Below the pieces are notes generated by a model, which was not told where the DNA came from, did no database searches, and saw only the letters and a program-made list of their open reading frames with translations. Below are positions 48,564-60,248 of a stretch of 64,000 bases of DNA, piece after piece; within the stretch, counting starts at the first letter, position 1; every line of letters starts with the position of its first letter. Made by a program: the position numbers and the translations under genes. The DNA is from Sorex araneus (lineage: Eukaryota; Chordata; Mammalia; Eulipotyphla; Soricidae): assembly GCF_027595985.1 (NCBI RefSeq), contig NC_073305.1, forward strand, positions 26,440,028-26,504,027. Direction: 5' to 3'.

Positions 48564-48815
48564 TGGAGTGATAGCCCAGTGGGTGGGGTGTTTGCCTTGC
48601 ACGCAAGCCGACCCGGGTTCTATTCCTCTGTCCCTCTTGGAGAGACCGGCAAGCTACCAAGAGTATCTCGCCCGCACAGCAGAGCCTGCCGAACTACCCA
48701 TGGCATATTCGATATGCCAAAAACAGTAACAAGTCTCACAATGGAGACATTACTGGTGCCCGCTCAAGCAAACTGATGAGCAACAGGATGACAGTGATAC
48801 AGTGATACAGTGATG
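48564..48815 (+). mobile_element. SOR variant SINE in the intron
   Basis: Near full length; the first bases of the head are missing. 'gagtgatagcccagtgggtg', 'cctctgtccctcttggagag', 'TTCGATATGCCAAAAACAGT', and the end 'GATGACAGTGATACAGTGAT' with three ACAGTGAT-type units. It lies within the 2.2-kb intron between exons A and B, in the direction opposite to the gene. Confidence 0.92.
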
Positions 48816-49266
48816 TTAGACTGCCAATCTATGTAAGGTTCATGCATAAAAGAAAAACCTAAAGTGTTTCTACTATAGATTCTTCAGGTAGTTTTAAAAT
48901 TTTCCCTATTTAAACTATGTCCATTCTTTACTTCTGTTTTATTTTTTTAAATCTCCCTGAATACTTCTGGACATTCAATCTCTCCCTATCAGAGAGGAAG
49001 AAATAAAAGGAAATTCAGCCACACCAAGTCCACTTTTTGCTTAGAGTATTAATTGGGAATTAATCAAGGAGTTGACCACAACTGAATAAAATAAATCTTT
49101 GGGAATTTCGAGATTATTCCCACCCCAAGTGCCTTCCAAATATTGCCATAGATCAACAGAAATTCTATTATTCTTTCAAATTGAAGACAATCATTAAGGA
49201 GCACTGTTGCTCTAAGCAATCAATTTCTTTGGTGAAAACAGGATTTCCTGAGCTGATGACCATTAC

Positions 49267-49375
49267 CTGTGGGGTCATTTGGGGACAGGCTGTTCCCACA
49301 AGATGAATGACGCAGCAAATGATAATCTGTGGTGAAAAAACTGGGCTCAATCGGTTCTGGAGATCCTTGTGATAA
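49267..49375 (-). CDS. Coding exon A of the same gene
   Basis: Exon of 109 bp between 'tttttcctgtttcag' (acceptor) and CCACAG|gtaat (donor). It starts in phase 0 and ends in phase 1. The frame that continues into B and C reads LSQ, then SPEPIEPSFFTTDYHLLRH, then SSCGNSLSPNDPT: serine/proline-rich and probably disordered, with SP sites that could be phosphorylated (inference). A second frame is open through this exon (residues ..CPQMTPQ) but meets TAG at the start of B; the third has TGA within A. No upstream exon was found in the window, so the 5' part lies to the right of it or was missed. The gene is unrecognised. Confidence 0.85.
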
Positions 49376-49938
49376 CTGAAACAGGAAAAATAAAAACACA
49401 ACTTACTTTAAGTAAGAGGATTTTCATTTCCCTCTGCCTGTACCACAGGTGGGGTGGGGGTAGGTACGGGAAATGTTCTCTGGTTTTCAATTTCTTGTGA
49501 ACAGATAAAGACACATCTTTTTCCTTCCAAAAGAACTTATACATTGGAGAGAGTTGGAGAGAGGCAAATTTAAAAGCAACATTATACAATTCCCTGATCA
49601 CATTTTTTAAAATGCCCTATCCCTTATAGCTTTATGAGAACAAAATAAAAATGGTTAAAGAAATAATGGCATGGGTCTGGGACATCCAAACATTATTTTT
49701 GTCAGGCGTAGGAGGAATAAACTCAGATTATTCAACAGAACAATATGTTTAGACCAAATCAAAATCCTTTCTCCGAGAGCTGCTTTTAGAGTGCTTTCTT
49801 ACTTGACCAAGGCAGGCAAGATACTTAGTATATTTTGCTAAATTACTATTAATTAATTTTAATTGCCAAACATGAATTCCCAATACTCTATCTGAAAGAA
49901 CAGTTTACAAACAAATGACAAAATTTATTATACTTCCA

Positions 49939-50156
49939 ATTCCAATTTCTTTTTCTTTTTTCTTCTGTTTTTGGGCAATACCCAGCAATTTTCCAGGGCT
50001 ATGTACTCTATGTTCCTAATACTGTACTCAGAAATTACTCCTGGAGGTGCTCAACGGGCAATATGGGATGCCAGGGATCAAATCTGGGTCGGTTATGTGC
50101 AAGGTAAGCACCCAACCCATTGTACTATCACTCCAGTCCCAAAATTCCAATTTCTT
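49939..50156 (-). mobile_element. SOR SINE with perfect TSD, diverged body
   Basis: Antisense body 49953-50142 ('ctgtttttgggcaatacccag', 'gggcaatatgggatgccagg', head 'tgtactatcactccagtccc'). TSD AATTCCAATTTCTT, 14 bp, at 49939-49952 and 50143-50156, is perfect although the body is diverged. Confidence 0.92.
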
Positions 50157-50190
50157 AATGCCCTATCATCCTGCTATAAAACTGAAATTT

Positions 50191-50306
50191 TTGCCAGGGA
50201 TGTAGCTTTGCAATAGAGTGCTTGCCTTGTATGTGTGAAGCCCTACATTTGATCGCAGCACACACACCAGAAAAAGCTAAAACAAACAAACAAACAAACA
50301 AAAATA
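50191..50306 (+). mobile_element. tRNA-Ala-like SINE with (AAAC)n tail
   Basis: 'ttgccagggatgtagctttg' and 'agagtgcttgccttgtatgt' resemble an Ala-tRNA-type SINE head (GGGGATGTAGCTCAG..); 'catttgatcgcagcacacac' takes the B-box place, followed by (AAAC)n at 50281-50303. This differs from the SOR head and belongs to another family. Confidence 0.5.
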
Positions 50307-50589
50307 CTTAAAAGTTACAATGGAATTTTAGGCTATTAAAACTTTTAAGTTTGATTGCACTTTTAATTACAACCAGCACTTGGGCTGGCCACATTTTAAC
50401 ACCTGTGTCCATATACTTCTATTCATTTTTAATTTTTTTTAATTTATTTTTTATCGAATCACCATGAGCTACAGTTACAAAATTTTCGTGATTGGGCTTC
50501 AGTCATACAATGTTCCAACACCCATCTCTCCACCAGTGTACATTTCCCACCACCAATATTCCCCATATCACTCCAGCCAGCCCCCTCCA

Positions 50590-50620
50590 CACCAACACAC
50601 ACACACACCAACACACACAC

Positions 50621-50664
<44 letters not shown>
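50590..50664. repeat. (CA)n tract in L1 3' UTR
   Basis: CA-rich repeat with CC interruptions, followed by a C/T-rich tract (50698-50820). It creates incidental frames of 101-157 codons on both strands. Confidence 0.9.
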
Positions 50665-50666
<2 letters not shown>

Positions 50667-51044
50667 AGCCTGGCTCTATGGGAGGCACTTCCCCCCTTCT
50701 CTCTCCACTCTCTCTCTCTCTGTCGCTGTGTCTCTGTCTCTGTCTTTCTCTCTTTCTCTCTCTCCCTCTCCCTCTCTTTCTCACCCTTTCTCCTTCCCTC
50801 CTTCCCACCCTCTCTCTCCTTTTGGTCCTTATATTTGCAATACATATAATATGAGGCCATCATGTTTGGTCCTTCACCCACTTTCACTACAGATCTCCAA
50901 TCCAGACAGACCCTTCCAACCATCATTGTCATAATGTTCCCTTCTCTACCCCAACTGCCCCTCCCCCCACCCTTGAGGCAGGCTTCTAGTCATGAACGGT
51001 TCATCCTGGCCCTTGTTTCTATTGTCCTTGGATGTTACTTTCAT

Positions 51045-51140
51045 AATATATACATAATATATATACATATATATATACATGTATATGTATATGTATATAT
51101 GTACCTATATATCATATATATTATACTATATATAATATCC
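51045..51140. repeat. (ATATAC)n-like AT tract within L1
   Basis: Alternating A/T with occasional G/C, inserted between L1 3' UTR blocks 'ggatgttactttcat' and 'ccccaaaaatgagtgc'. Probably an expansion inside the element. Confidence 0.85.
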
Positions 51141-53101
51141 CCAAAAATGAGTGCAATCATCCTATGTCTGTCCCTCTCTGATTTATTTCACTCAGCATGA
51201 TACTCTCCATGTCCACCCATTTATGAATGAATTTCATGACTTTATTTTTCTAACAGCTGTATAGTATTCCATTGTGTGGATATACTATCGTTTCTTTAAC
51301 CAGTCATCTATTCTCGGGTACTCGGGTCATTTCCAGATTCTGGCTATTGTGAACAGTGCAGCAATGAACATATAGGTGCAGATGTCATCTGCTGTGTGTT
51401 TTTGCATCCCGTGGCATTGCTGGGTCATATGGGAACTCAGTTTCAAGGTTCCTGAGGAATTCCCATATAGTTTTCCCAAAAGGCTGGACCAGTCAACATT
51501 CCCACAAAAAATGAATGAGAGTTCCTTTATCATCACACCTGTGCAAGCACTGTTTGTCTTATTCTTTTTCATGTGCGTTATAGTCTCTGGTGTAAGGTGA
51601 TATCTCAGTATCGTTTTGATTTGTGTCTCCCTGATGACTAGCAATGTGGAACATTTTTTCATGTGCCTTTTGGCCATTCATATTTCTTCTTTGGGTAACA
51701 TTCTGTTCATTTATTCTTCCCAGTTTTTGATGGGGTTATAGGGGTTTTTTTCTTATAAAGTTCTACCAGTGCCTTATATATCTTGTATATTAGCCCCTTA
51801 TGTAATGGACATTGGGAAAATAATTTTTCCCATTTCATTGGCTATCTTTTTACCTTGGTTACCATTTTTTGGAGATGCAAAAGCTTCTTAGCTTAATGTA
51901 GTCCCATTTGTTTATCTTTGCTTTCACTTACTTGGTCAGTGGTGTTTCATTTTTAAAGATGCCTTTAGCATCAATGGCATGAAGGGTTCTGCCTACACTC
52001 TCCTCTGTGTACCTTATGGATTCAGATCTGATATTGGATTAAAAGTTTTTAATCCATTTTCATCTGACTTTTGTGTTGGGCATTAATTAGAAAGATGTCT
52101 GAGTTCTTTTTTTTTTTTTTTTGCATGTAGCTGTCTAGTTTTCACAGCACCACTTGTTGAAGAGACTTTCCTTGCTCCACTTCACATTTCTTGCTCCTTT
52201 GTCAAAGATTAGGTAATAGTATTTTTGAAGGTTTGTCTCAGTACATTCAACTCTATTCCACTGGTCTGTGGTTCTGTCTCTATTCCAGTACTAAGCTGCT
52301 TTAATTACTAACTGTTTTGTAGTATAGTTTGAAGTTGGGGAAGGTGATGTCTTCCATTTTCTTTTTCCCAACGATTTCTTTTGCTATTCATGGGGTTTAT
52401 TGTTCCATATGAATATCAGGAGTGTTTTGTTTATTTCTTTGAAAAGTATCCTGGGTATCTTTGTAGGTACCACATTGAATCTGTACAATGTTTTGGGGTG
52501 TATTACCATTTTGACACTGCTAATTTGTCCAATCCATGAGTAAGGGATGCGTTTCCATTTCCTCATGGTTCTTTTAGTTCCTGAAGTAGTGTTTTGTAGA
52601 TTACTTTGGATAGGTCCTACACCTTTTTAGTTGATTCTGAGGAACTTGATTTTCTGAGGCATGATTGTGAACAGGATTGTTTTTCTAATATCTTTTTCTT
52701 CTCTTTCATTTTTTCCATATAGGAAAGCCATGGGCTTTGGGTATTGATTTTTGTAACCTGCCACTTTACTATGCAAACCTACTGTTTCTAGGAGCTTTTT
52801 GGTAGAGTCTTGAGGTTATTCTTGGTATAATACTATGTCATCTCCAAATAGTGATAGCTTGGCTTCTTCCTTTCTCATCTGGATGTCCTTGATAACTTTT
52901 TCTTGCCTAACTGCTATAGCAAGTACTTCTAGGACTTATTTAATATCAATGGGTGTTCATATACTTTTAAAATATCAATTCATTTAAAATAAACAAGAAG
53001 CAAACAGCTTGATTTAAACTATGCAATAGTAGTTACCTTGGATTCACATACTGTCTTCATGAATTAAAATTTGTAATTCAGAGTTGAATAATACAAGGTT
53101 G

Positions 53102-53436
53102 ATGACATGCTTTTTGCATGCTGTTAACCCTGATTAAATTCCTAGCACCATGGGGCTGGAGGGATAGCACAGTGGGTAGGGCGTTTGCCTTGCATGCGGC
53201 CGACCTGGGTTCGATTCCCAGCATCCCATATGGTACCCTGAGCACTGCCAGGGGTAATTCCTGAGTGCAGAGCCAGGAGTGACCCCTGTGCATTGCTGAG
53301 TGTGACCCCCCCAAAAAAAAGCAAAAAAATTCCTAGCACCACATGGTCTCCTAAGTACCACTGAGTATAATCCCTGAGTATAGAGCTCGGAGTAGTATCC
53401 TGGTATCACAGAGTATGGCAAAACCCCAACCCCTCC
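53102..53436 (+). mobile_element. Old SOR SINE split by a young one
   Basis: Outer copy: 53102-53150 ('gcatgctgttaaccctgatt', 'aaattcctagcacca') and 53342-53436 ('catggtctcctaagtaccac', 'gagtataatccctgagtata'). The two parts join at the point where the inner SINE inserted. Confidence 0.7.
53136..53341 (+). mobile_element. Young SOR SINE nested in an older SOR
   Basis: Inner copy starts TGGGGCTGGAGGGATAGCAC at 53151 and ends in an A-rich tail near 53326. Perfect 15-bp TSD AAATTCCTAGCACCA at 53136-53150 and 53327-53341. The target lies in the older SINE's 'CCCAGCACC' stretch. Confidence 0.95.
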
Positions 53437-55544
53437 CAAATGTCATTGTGAAATTACTTGAGAGATCTTTTCAGCCTTATAAATTAAAATTAAATATATG
53501 CCTACCCTATTCCCCAGAAATCCAACCCTATACACACAATAGAAATAAATACTCTGTCTTTAACAGGTAGGTAAAGAATTTTTGTGGCACCTTTATTCAG
53601 AAGAAAACAGAACTAAAAAGTGCCAAACATCCAAGAATAAAAGGATAGTGGTGAGCTCCTTTAGTGGAGATTTGCCAATCCAGAAAAATAAAAATCTAAG
53701 GACACACATAATAACATGAATAAATGTTAAGCAAAACAGGCCAGAAACAAATGAATACAAAGCATATTACTGCACTTATATTTATTTATAATCTGATAGA
53801 GCTAACCAACAGTTACAGAAAGATGATTGCAAGTGGTGGATTTTGACCAGGAAAGTGTATGTGTTTGTGGAATTAAGTGAATATGTGTATGTGTACATGC
53901 AGAAGTCCAAGGAGTTGTATATGTACCTGAATGCATTATGCATTTTATATCTTAAAAACACTTTATACTATTAATTAATCATTATTCCATATGCTTTAAA
54001 TGCTGTAAATGCAAATAACTTACATGTTTTTCAATTTCTGTTTTTCCAAAAATATTATGCTCTAGACGAAAGTATGGTTGCATACATTTTTATTATTGAA
54101 AATTCTTTTTCCTTATCTTCTTAGCACTGATAAAATTAACAACCCATCTCCAAAATGACAATTGTTAGATTGTAACATACCTTTATGCAAGAGAATATGA
54201 TAGTCACATGCTTAACAGATTTCTTATTAGTGCTATTTGGATATCATGGAAGTAACATTTAGCATTCTGCATTTTTTTTTTTATATCCAAGCTTTTAGGT
54301 TGCTCCCACGAAGCTTCTTAATATGTCTTGTAATACTGAAAATGATTTCCTGTTATTACCTTCTAAATTATTTGAGATGGGATTTTCATATAGTTTAGCA
54401 TAGATGCAATTTACTGCCTGAAATGTTCATCCTAATTATAGAAGGCTCATTTAAGTCAATTAACTTATTAAGAATACACCTTGGAATCTTAAAAGATTTC
54501 ATAGATAAAATGTTTACAGCTGCACACTGAAGTATGTGAACTGCAATCTGAAGAGGCCCAAATAGCCATTTTAAGATGACAAATTCTTTTCATGGACGCA
54601 AACCTTAAAGTTTGCCAGACTTTCATTTTGCAGTTTAGCTTATTGGCATAAGGATTCTTTCAGTAAACACTTTTTTTGCCTCTTACTCTGTGATGATAGG
54701 ATGCATTATGATCTAACTTTGTCAAATAGAGATAAAAAAAAAATAAATCAATACCTATACAGAGTATCTATCCAGCATATAAGGGCCATGTTAGGGACCA
54801 TGAAAGGCAGAGAAATGCCCTCATATCTGTGAAATACACAACTTTACTAGGTGAAGGGAAAATAACAGGGAAGTGCAATGAAGATAGAAGTGAGAAAGGA
54901 GATGATGAGTTCTAAACCTACAAAATGAAGGGGACTTCATAAAGACTGGCATGGTTTCCAGAAACCTTTTAATAGAAGAAATGATGGAGTCAGCCTTAGA
55001 GGACTAATTCGAATGATCAGAGGAAACAGAAGGAAGCAAAGTTGACATTATAAGTGAGCAGAACTTGTGGGCATATTAATGGCCAAATTATGAAAGGATT
55101 ATTGAGTTTCTGTCACAAAGGCATAAGGCTAAGGAAAGGAGGACAAGAGCTAGTCCTTCATCTAGTAATTTTTAATGAACTATGAATTGTTAAGCACAGA
55201 GACAAGCAATGGGAAAAATGGTAAGTCCAAATTCCTTGGAGTTTACTAATTAATTTGAGAGAAATTTGTTCATGCATTGTCCACTGAGATATTTGTAAAA
55301 TTGCAATCCTGTGAAATACACTGCAGACAGGTAGATTTAAACAGGGCAGAATCTCTTGAGTAAGTGACATGACAGAGTAAAGAATGAGCAAAAGATGAGT
55401 AGGAATAACATTACAAGCAGAGTGGGAAAGCATGCAAAAAGACTAACACAGGAAGCAGCAATGTCAGCGGGCAGACTAGAAGCAGGGGCTTGTACCAAGT
55501 GTAGAGACAGCAGATGGCGAGAGTGGGGTCAAACTAAGAAGCTG
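53437..55544. other. No gene recognised
   Basis: Very AT-rich; scattered short frames. No exon pair with consistent phase for the - strand gene was found here. Confidence 0.4.
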
Positions 55545-56385
55545 CTTCACCTCCAAAGAAAGAATGACCAGATAAGAAGACATCCTACAGACTGGGAGAA
55601 AATTTTTACACCACTACGCATATGACAACAGGTTAATATCCAAGATATATAAAGCCCTTTACAAGGAAGGAACCAAAAATGAAGGCGAAACAATCAAAAA
55701 TGAAGGGGAAAGAAATGAACAAAAATTTCCTCAAAGAAGACATTTGGTTGGTCAAAGGTCTATGAAAAAAAAGTTGCTCAGCATCACTTATCATCATGGA
55801 AATGCAAATCAAAACAAAAATGAGATATTTCATACCAGTAAGACTGGCACACAACACAGACAAAAACAACTAGTGTTGATGTGGCTGTGGGGAGAAAGGG
55901 ACCCTTGTTTACTGCTGGAGGGTATGTCAACTAGTCCAGCTTTTTAAGAAGACAATATGGGTACTCCTCAAAAAATTAAAAATTGAGCTTCTATAGGACT
56001 CAGTAGTTAACTCCACTTCTTGACCTCTGCTAACGACCCAAAATATCTATTTAGAAAACACATTTGTGCTCTTATGTTCACTGTAGCCCTATTTCCAATA
56101 GCCAAATTCTGAATAAATGTGTGCCAAAAATAGATAATGGACCAAACATGATGACCTTTCAGTGTATGTGTTGCAAGGCATAATACCCAAAAGTAGAGAG
56201 AGAGTATGGGGAATATTGTCTGCCATGGAGGCAGGGGGAGAGTGGGAAAGGGGGGGTATACTGGGGATATTGTTGGTGGGGAATGTGCACTGGTGGAGGG
56301 ATGGGTGTTTGATCATTGTGTGATTGTAACCCAAACATGAAAGCTTGTAACTATCTCATGGTGATTCAATAAAATTAAAAAACAA
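55545..56385 (+). mobile_element. 5'-truncated LINE-1, sense strand
   Basis: 'tcctacagactgggagaaaa', 'ttaatatccaagatatataa', 'atggaaatgcaaatcaaaac' and 'gatgtggctgtggggagaaa' are the end of ORF2, running into the shrew 3' UTR ('gtgcactggtggagggatgg', 'tctcatggtgattcaataaa'). Frames are broken. Confidence 0.9.
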
Positions 56386-56392
56386 ATCAGTC

Positions 56393-56572
56393 ACTGTCAC
56401 TGTCACTGTCATCCCGTTACTCATATCCAGTATGCCACAGGTAGCTTGCCAGGCTCTGCCGTATGGGCGAGATACTCTCGGTTGCTTGCCAGGCTCTCTG
56501 AGGGGGACGGAGGAATCGAACACGGGTTGGCCGCATGAAAGGCAAACACCCTACCGCTATGCTGTCGCTAAT
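56393..56572 (-). mobile_element. SOR variant SINE, internally deleted
   Basis: Antisense; begins 'CAGTCACTGTCACTGTCACT' directly after the A-rich end of the preceding L1, then 'catccagtatgccacaggta', two 'gcttgccaggctct' blocks and the head 'ccctaccgctatgctgtcgc'. The segment between the 3' end and 'ATATGCC' is missing. Confidence 0.88.
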
Positions 56573-56574
56573 AA

Positions 56575-56865
56575 AAATAAAATTAAAAGTACTTGACACT
56601 CCTTTCAAAAAAAAAATCTGGATAAAGAAACTATGGTACACAACACCCAAAAGAAGAAAGAGAGCAAAAGGGAATGTGCCTGCCACAGAGGCGGTGGGGG
56701 GGGGGGGGGCACAGGGATGATAAGTGGTGGTGGGAGGGATACTGGGATCATTGGTGGTGGAGAATGAGCACTGGTGGAGAAATGAGAACTCGATCATTGT
56801 ATGACTGATATGTAAGCATGAAAGTCTGTAAATCTGTAACTGTACCTGATGGTGATACATTAGAA
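56575..56865 (+). mobile_element. L1 3' fragment with internal deletion
   Basis: 'atctggataaagaaactatgg' (end of ORF2) jumps directly to 'acaacacccaaaagaagaaa' (3' UTR), skipping several hundred bases; then a G run (56696-56710) and the L1 3' end. A similar ORF2-end phrase recurs at 57204. Confidence 0.75.
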
Positions 56866-56867
56866 AA

Positions 56868-57133
56868 AAATCACTGTATCACTGTATCACTGTCATCCCA
56901 TTGTTCATCAATTTACTCGAGCAGGCACCAGTTAACATCTCTATTCCTCTCAGCCCTGAGATTTTAGCAGCTTCTCCTTACTCATCTTTTCTAACGACTG
57001 GAGTCTCTTTCAGGGTCAAGGGAATGAGACCTATCTTACTGGTTTTGGCATATCAAATATGCCAGGGGTAGCTTGCCAGGCTCTGCCCATGCGGGCGGGA
57101 TACTCTCAGTAGTTTGCCAGGCTCTCTGAGAGG
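56868..57133 (-). mobile_element. SOR variant SINE, long body
   Basis: Antisense; starts 'TCACTGTATCACTGTATCAC' at the end of the L1 A-rich tail, then 'ccctgagattttagcagctt' and 'ggagtctctttcagggtcaa', about 95 bases absent from the short form, then 'TTTTGGCATATCAAATATGC' and two 'gtttgccaggctctc'-type blocks. The tRNA-like head is lost. Confidence 0.85.
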
Positions 57134-57195
57134 TATGTAATTAGAAAATAAAATAAAATAAAATAATTTAAAAATAAAATTAAAATATATTCTAT

Positions 57196-57785
57196 ACCAC
57201 AAAAAAAGAAACTACGGTATATATAAACAGTGGAATACCATTTGACTATAGTAAAGGATTAAATAATCTCATTTTCTGCTACATGCATGGATCTGGGGAC
57301 TATCACGTTGAGTGAAGTCAGTCAGAAGTAGAAGGACAGAAACAGAATGACCATTCTATATGAGTAATAAATAGAAGCATCATGGTAGAATAACAAACAT
57401 CCAAAGACAATGGATACCAAGAGCATGAGAACTGGTACTCAGTAGGAAATGTGCCACTTGAGAGGAATAGAGGACAGGACTGGGGGGCCACATCTATGGT
57501 GGAAGGAATCATTCAACTAGGAGGAGGAGGTGGTGCTGAGAGGTGCTAAGTGTTTAGTACGAACCCCCATCAGCAATAGTACATTCAACCACAGTACAAA
57601 AACTCAGGATTTTTAAAAAGTGCCTCTCACAGAAGCAGACTGGTGGGTGAGAGACAAAAGGGCAGGGCCGGGGCGAGAAGGGATTGCTGGAGGGAAGTGG
57701 ACACTGGGGAAAGGACAGGTGTGGAAACACTGAAACCCAAGGATGAATAACTATGATTTCACAACGACAAAATTTAAAAAAACAA
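57196..57785 (+). mobile_element. L1 ORF2 end and divergent 3' UTR
   Basis: 'gaaactacggtatatataaa', 'ctgctacatgcatggatctg' and 'gagtgaagtcagtcagaagt' are the ORF2/3' UTR junction. The rest ('tgagaggtgctaagtgttta', 'ggacactggggaaaggacag') is a different 3' UTR from the other copies, probably another L1 subfamily. A short (AAAAT)n tract precedes it at 57140-57175. Confidence 0.7.
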
Positions 57786-60248
57786 GAGTGATGTCAGGTG
57801 AGAGCAGAGGCTTAGCTACCTAAACGAAGTCAGTAATAAGCAGGTTTGAAAACCCTCTGGAGGGTGTGTTCTGGAGGGTGTCTGTCTGTCTATCAGTCTA
57901 TCTGTCTGTCAACTGCCCCCTATTTGCTGTCTGGAGAGAACCACCCAGGGTACAATGGACTTAACAGCTGACATGATAATGCAGGATACTGGGATACAGC
58001 AGGATAAATGCATGCAGAACATGAGGGCGTTCCCACAAATACTGGAGGTCTAGAAAGTTGAATTGCAGAGTTTAGACGGTGGGACAAGAAGTGGGAACTA
58101 TAAGGGTTCAGTTATTAAAAAGCTTTATACTGTTTTCAGAAGTGTTTTAAGTGTTAGCTATAAGATGGGTCAAAGGACAAGGAGATCAGCAAAGAAGCTG
58201 TTGGCATTAATTCAAGCAGCACTGAGAGCTTAAAATAGGTGACAACAAATCATCCACGTGTGGGCATGAGGCCCTAATAAATAGGCACCATCATCCCATC
58301 ATGAGTCCTTCAAATGAGAGACATGGAACCCCTGGACTTCAGATGAAATTTCAGAGGGAAGGTGGAAGTCAAAACCATGATATATGATATCAGCACTAAG
58401 TCTTTCCACAGTCCTGGTGTGGGGGACTCCCACTTAGTCTTTCCACAGTCCTGGTGTGGGGGACTCCGTCAGTTCCAGGCTAATCGGCCACTCTCCTCAG
58501 GGGTGCAAACGCCAACTTTGAACTAAAATGTGTAACTCACAAAAGAGGATTCCAGAAAAGTGGAAAGAGAGAGGACACAAACTCTTCTCTTACAGAATTA
58601 GATGGGGGTCAGGGGGCATCCTTCTAGCTTCACATAGAAATCAACGCGAATAGTATATATAAAGAAAGGCATCAATTTGGGATATACACTTGCATATATA
58701 TATTCCAACAATTCTTTTAACCTCTGACAATGACTCATTGAGCCCCTTGCCTTTGCCAGGCACGGTGCAAGATCTTGCAAACGACAAAGGCAAAAGAGAT
58801 TTCTGCTTCTGGGGAAGCAGAAATGTCAGTGGACTAAAGGCATTTCAAACCCAACAGTGAAAGAGAAGTGAGAGAAGTGACTGAAGCAGAGAGAAAGGGA
58901 GATTAATTTTGGACAAGGAAATGCAAGATAGGAGGGTTTGATGGAGGTGCTGACATCTAAGCTTAGTCGTTAAGAATGAGAAACATGATCGCCAGCCTCA
59001 TTCAGCACCCAGGAGGAAAGGCTGACCTCCCCGGTCCAGAGGGCAGGCAGGATGAGGGAACCTGTGGCCCCTGTGGGGGCCTCGCTCACCCCATCAATCC
59101 ATACAAAGAGCACAAGCCAGGGGTCCCGGGTGAAGTGTTGCCACTGCACAAAGGAACGAAGTCAAAGAGTGAGGTAGGGGCTGAGGTGGGGTTGGATACT
59201 AAAAGAAAACCTCTTTTTTATCTGGAGAGAAACAGGATAAACCTGAAAACCTAAGTGATAAGGAAGTGATTTACTTTTCTTTTTCTTGAGGGGAGAGGGG
59301 TGGTGCATCACAGGAAATGGAAGCCAGGTTTCTTGCATGCAAGGCATGCTCTTTACTACATTACTTGCTGTACAAGAAAAATGCACGGGTATAAAATCCT
59401 TGAGGAGGGAAACAGCTGCGGTCAGCTGGGGGCATCAGACACTCTGCTGCCTGCACTTTCATCTCACCAAGCTCGGATTTCAGGGAACACAAATCATGAA
59501 TTTCTGCACAAAGTGCTTTGTTCTATAAAGCACTTTAATGAGAATGTGAAGAGTTAGCCACATGGAATCTTTTCATGAGCAATTTGGGTTTCTGTCTTTA
59601 AAAACTCAATTTATTCATTCATTATACAGCATGTAAATATAAAATAAATAGCCCAAAATGCGTCCACTTCTGTTTTGATCTCCTCTTGCTTTGTTTCTTG
59701 GCTTTATGTGCTAATGCTACTCATGAAAAGAATTCTGCTCTATAATCTCAGAGGAGGTAGGGGGTCTGTTTTGTTTACAGGCAGCTGTGACTTTACTTTC
59801 CCATCTCCTCTTTGTGTAGGGGCTGGCCAGTCACCACAGATTTCAGGCAACAAAGCAAAAATCCTGCTTGCATTTATCAAAGAGCCTGTCATATTTTCCC
59901 AAATAATGAGTACATTTATACCTAAGATTGGTTCTTTCAAAAGAAAAAGAAACCTTCCTCTGCCACCAACTTGTGTTAACCAGAGATAAACATGTTTCTC
60001 TGGCTGAGTTAACCTCTTTTAAGATTTAGTTTCTTTTTTGTATGAATAGAAGCATTTGCTAGCATCTGAAGTCTAGGAGATTGTAGAAAGTGAAAATTGG
60101 AAAGAGCTTTAGAAACAGTGCATTCAGCTCTCATAGGTGATCAAATCATGTCCTCGGTGATTAAATAGCTTATTCAGAGTAGCAAATGCAATTTAGAGGC
60201 TTGTTGAAAATTTTTCTAAGAAAAGATAATAGGACTCCCTAAAAAAAG
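57786..60248. other. No gene recognised
   Basis: Contains a small (CTGT)n run at 57882-57930 and the 37-bp duplication listed separately. Open frames up to 104 codons (+, 59675-59989), one preceded by an acceptor-like 'tcctctttgtgtag', lack a matching donor. Confidence 0.4.
58399..58467 (+). repeat. 37-bp tandem duplication
   Basis: Two identical 32-base blocks beginning AGTCTTTCCACAGTCCTGGT, at 58399-58430 and 58436-58467, period 37. A recent local duplication. Confidence 0.95.

Larger units (their letters stand above)
50410..52966 (-). mobile_element. 5'-truncated LINE-1, 2.5 kb
   Basis: The largest transposable element here. On the - strand it holds the C-terminal third of ORF2 and the whole 3' UTR. 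At 52384-52566 the frame keeps recognisable ORF2 text: SWIGQISSVKMVIHPKTLYR, then 'LLIFIWNN'. In + order it shows the 3' end 'gaatcaccatgagctacagt' (50457), a (CA)n tract, a C/T tract, 'cattccattgtgtggatata', 'ctgctaatttgtccaatcca' and the 5' break near 52957. A CATATACTT repeat (50410-50418 and 52958-52966) is a probable TSD. Frameshifts and stops leave it inactive. Confidence 0.92.

Noticed and set aside
50459..50934. 156- and 157-codon frames on both strands
   Set aside because: They cover the CA and CT tracts of an L1 3' UTR.
53035..53080. Further - strand exon ending in ATCCAAG|gtaact
   Set aside because: Good donor but no pyrimidine-rich acceptor upstream, and the peptide is too short to judge.
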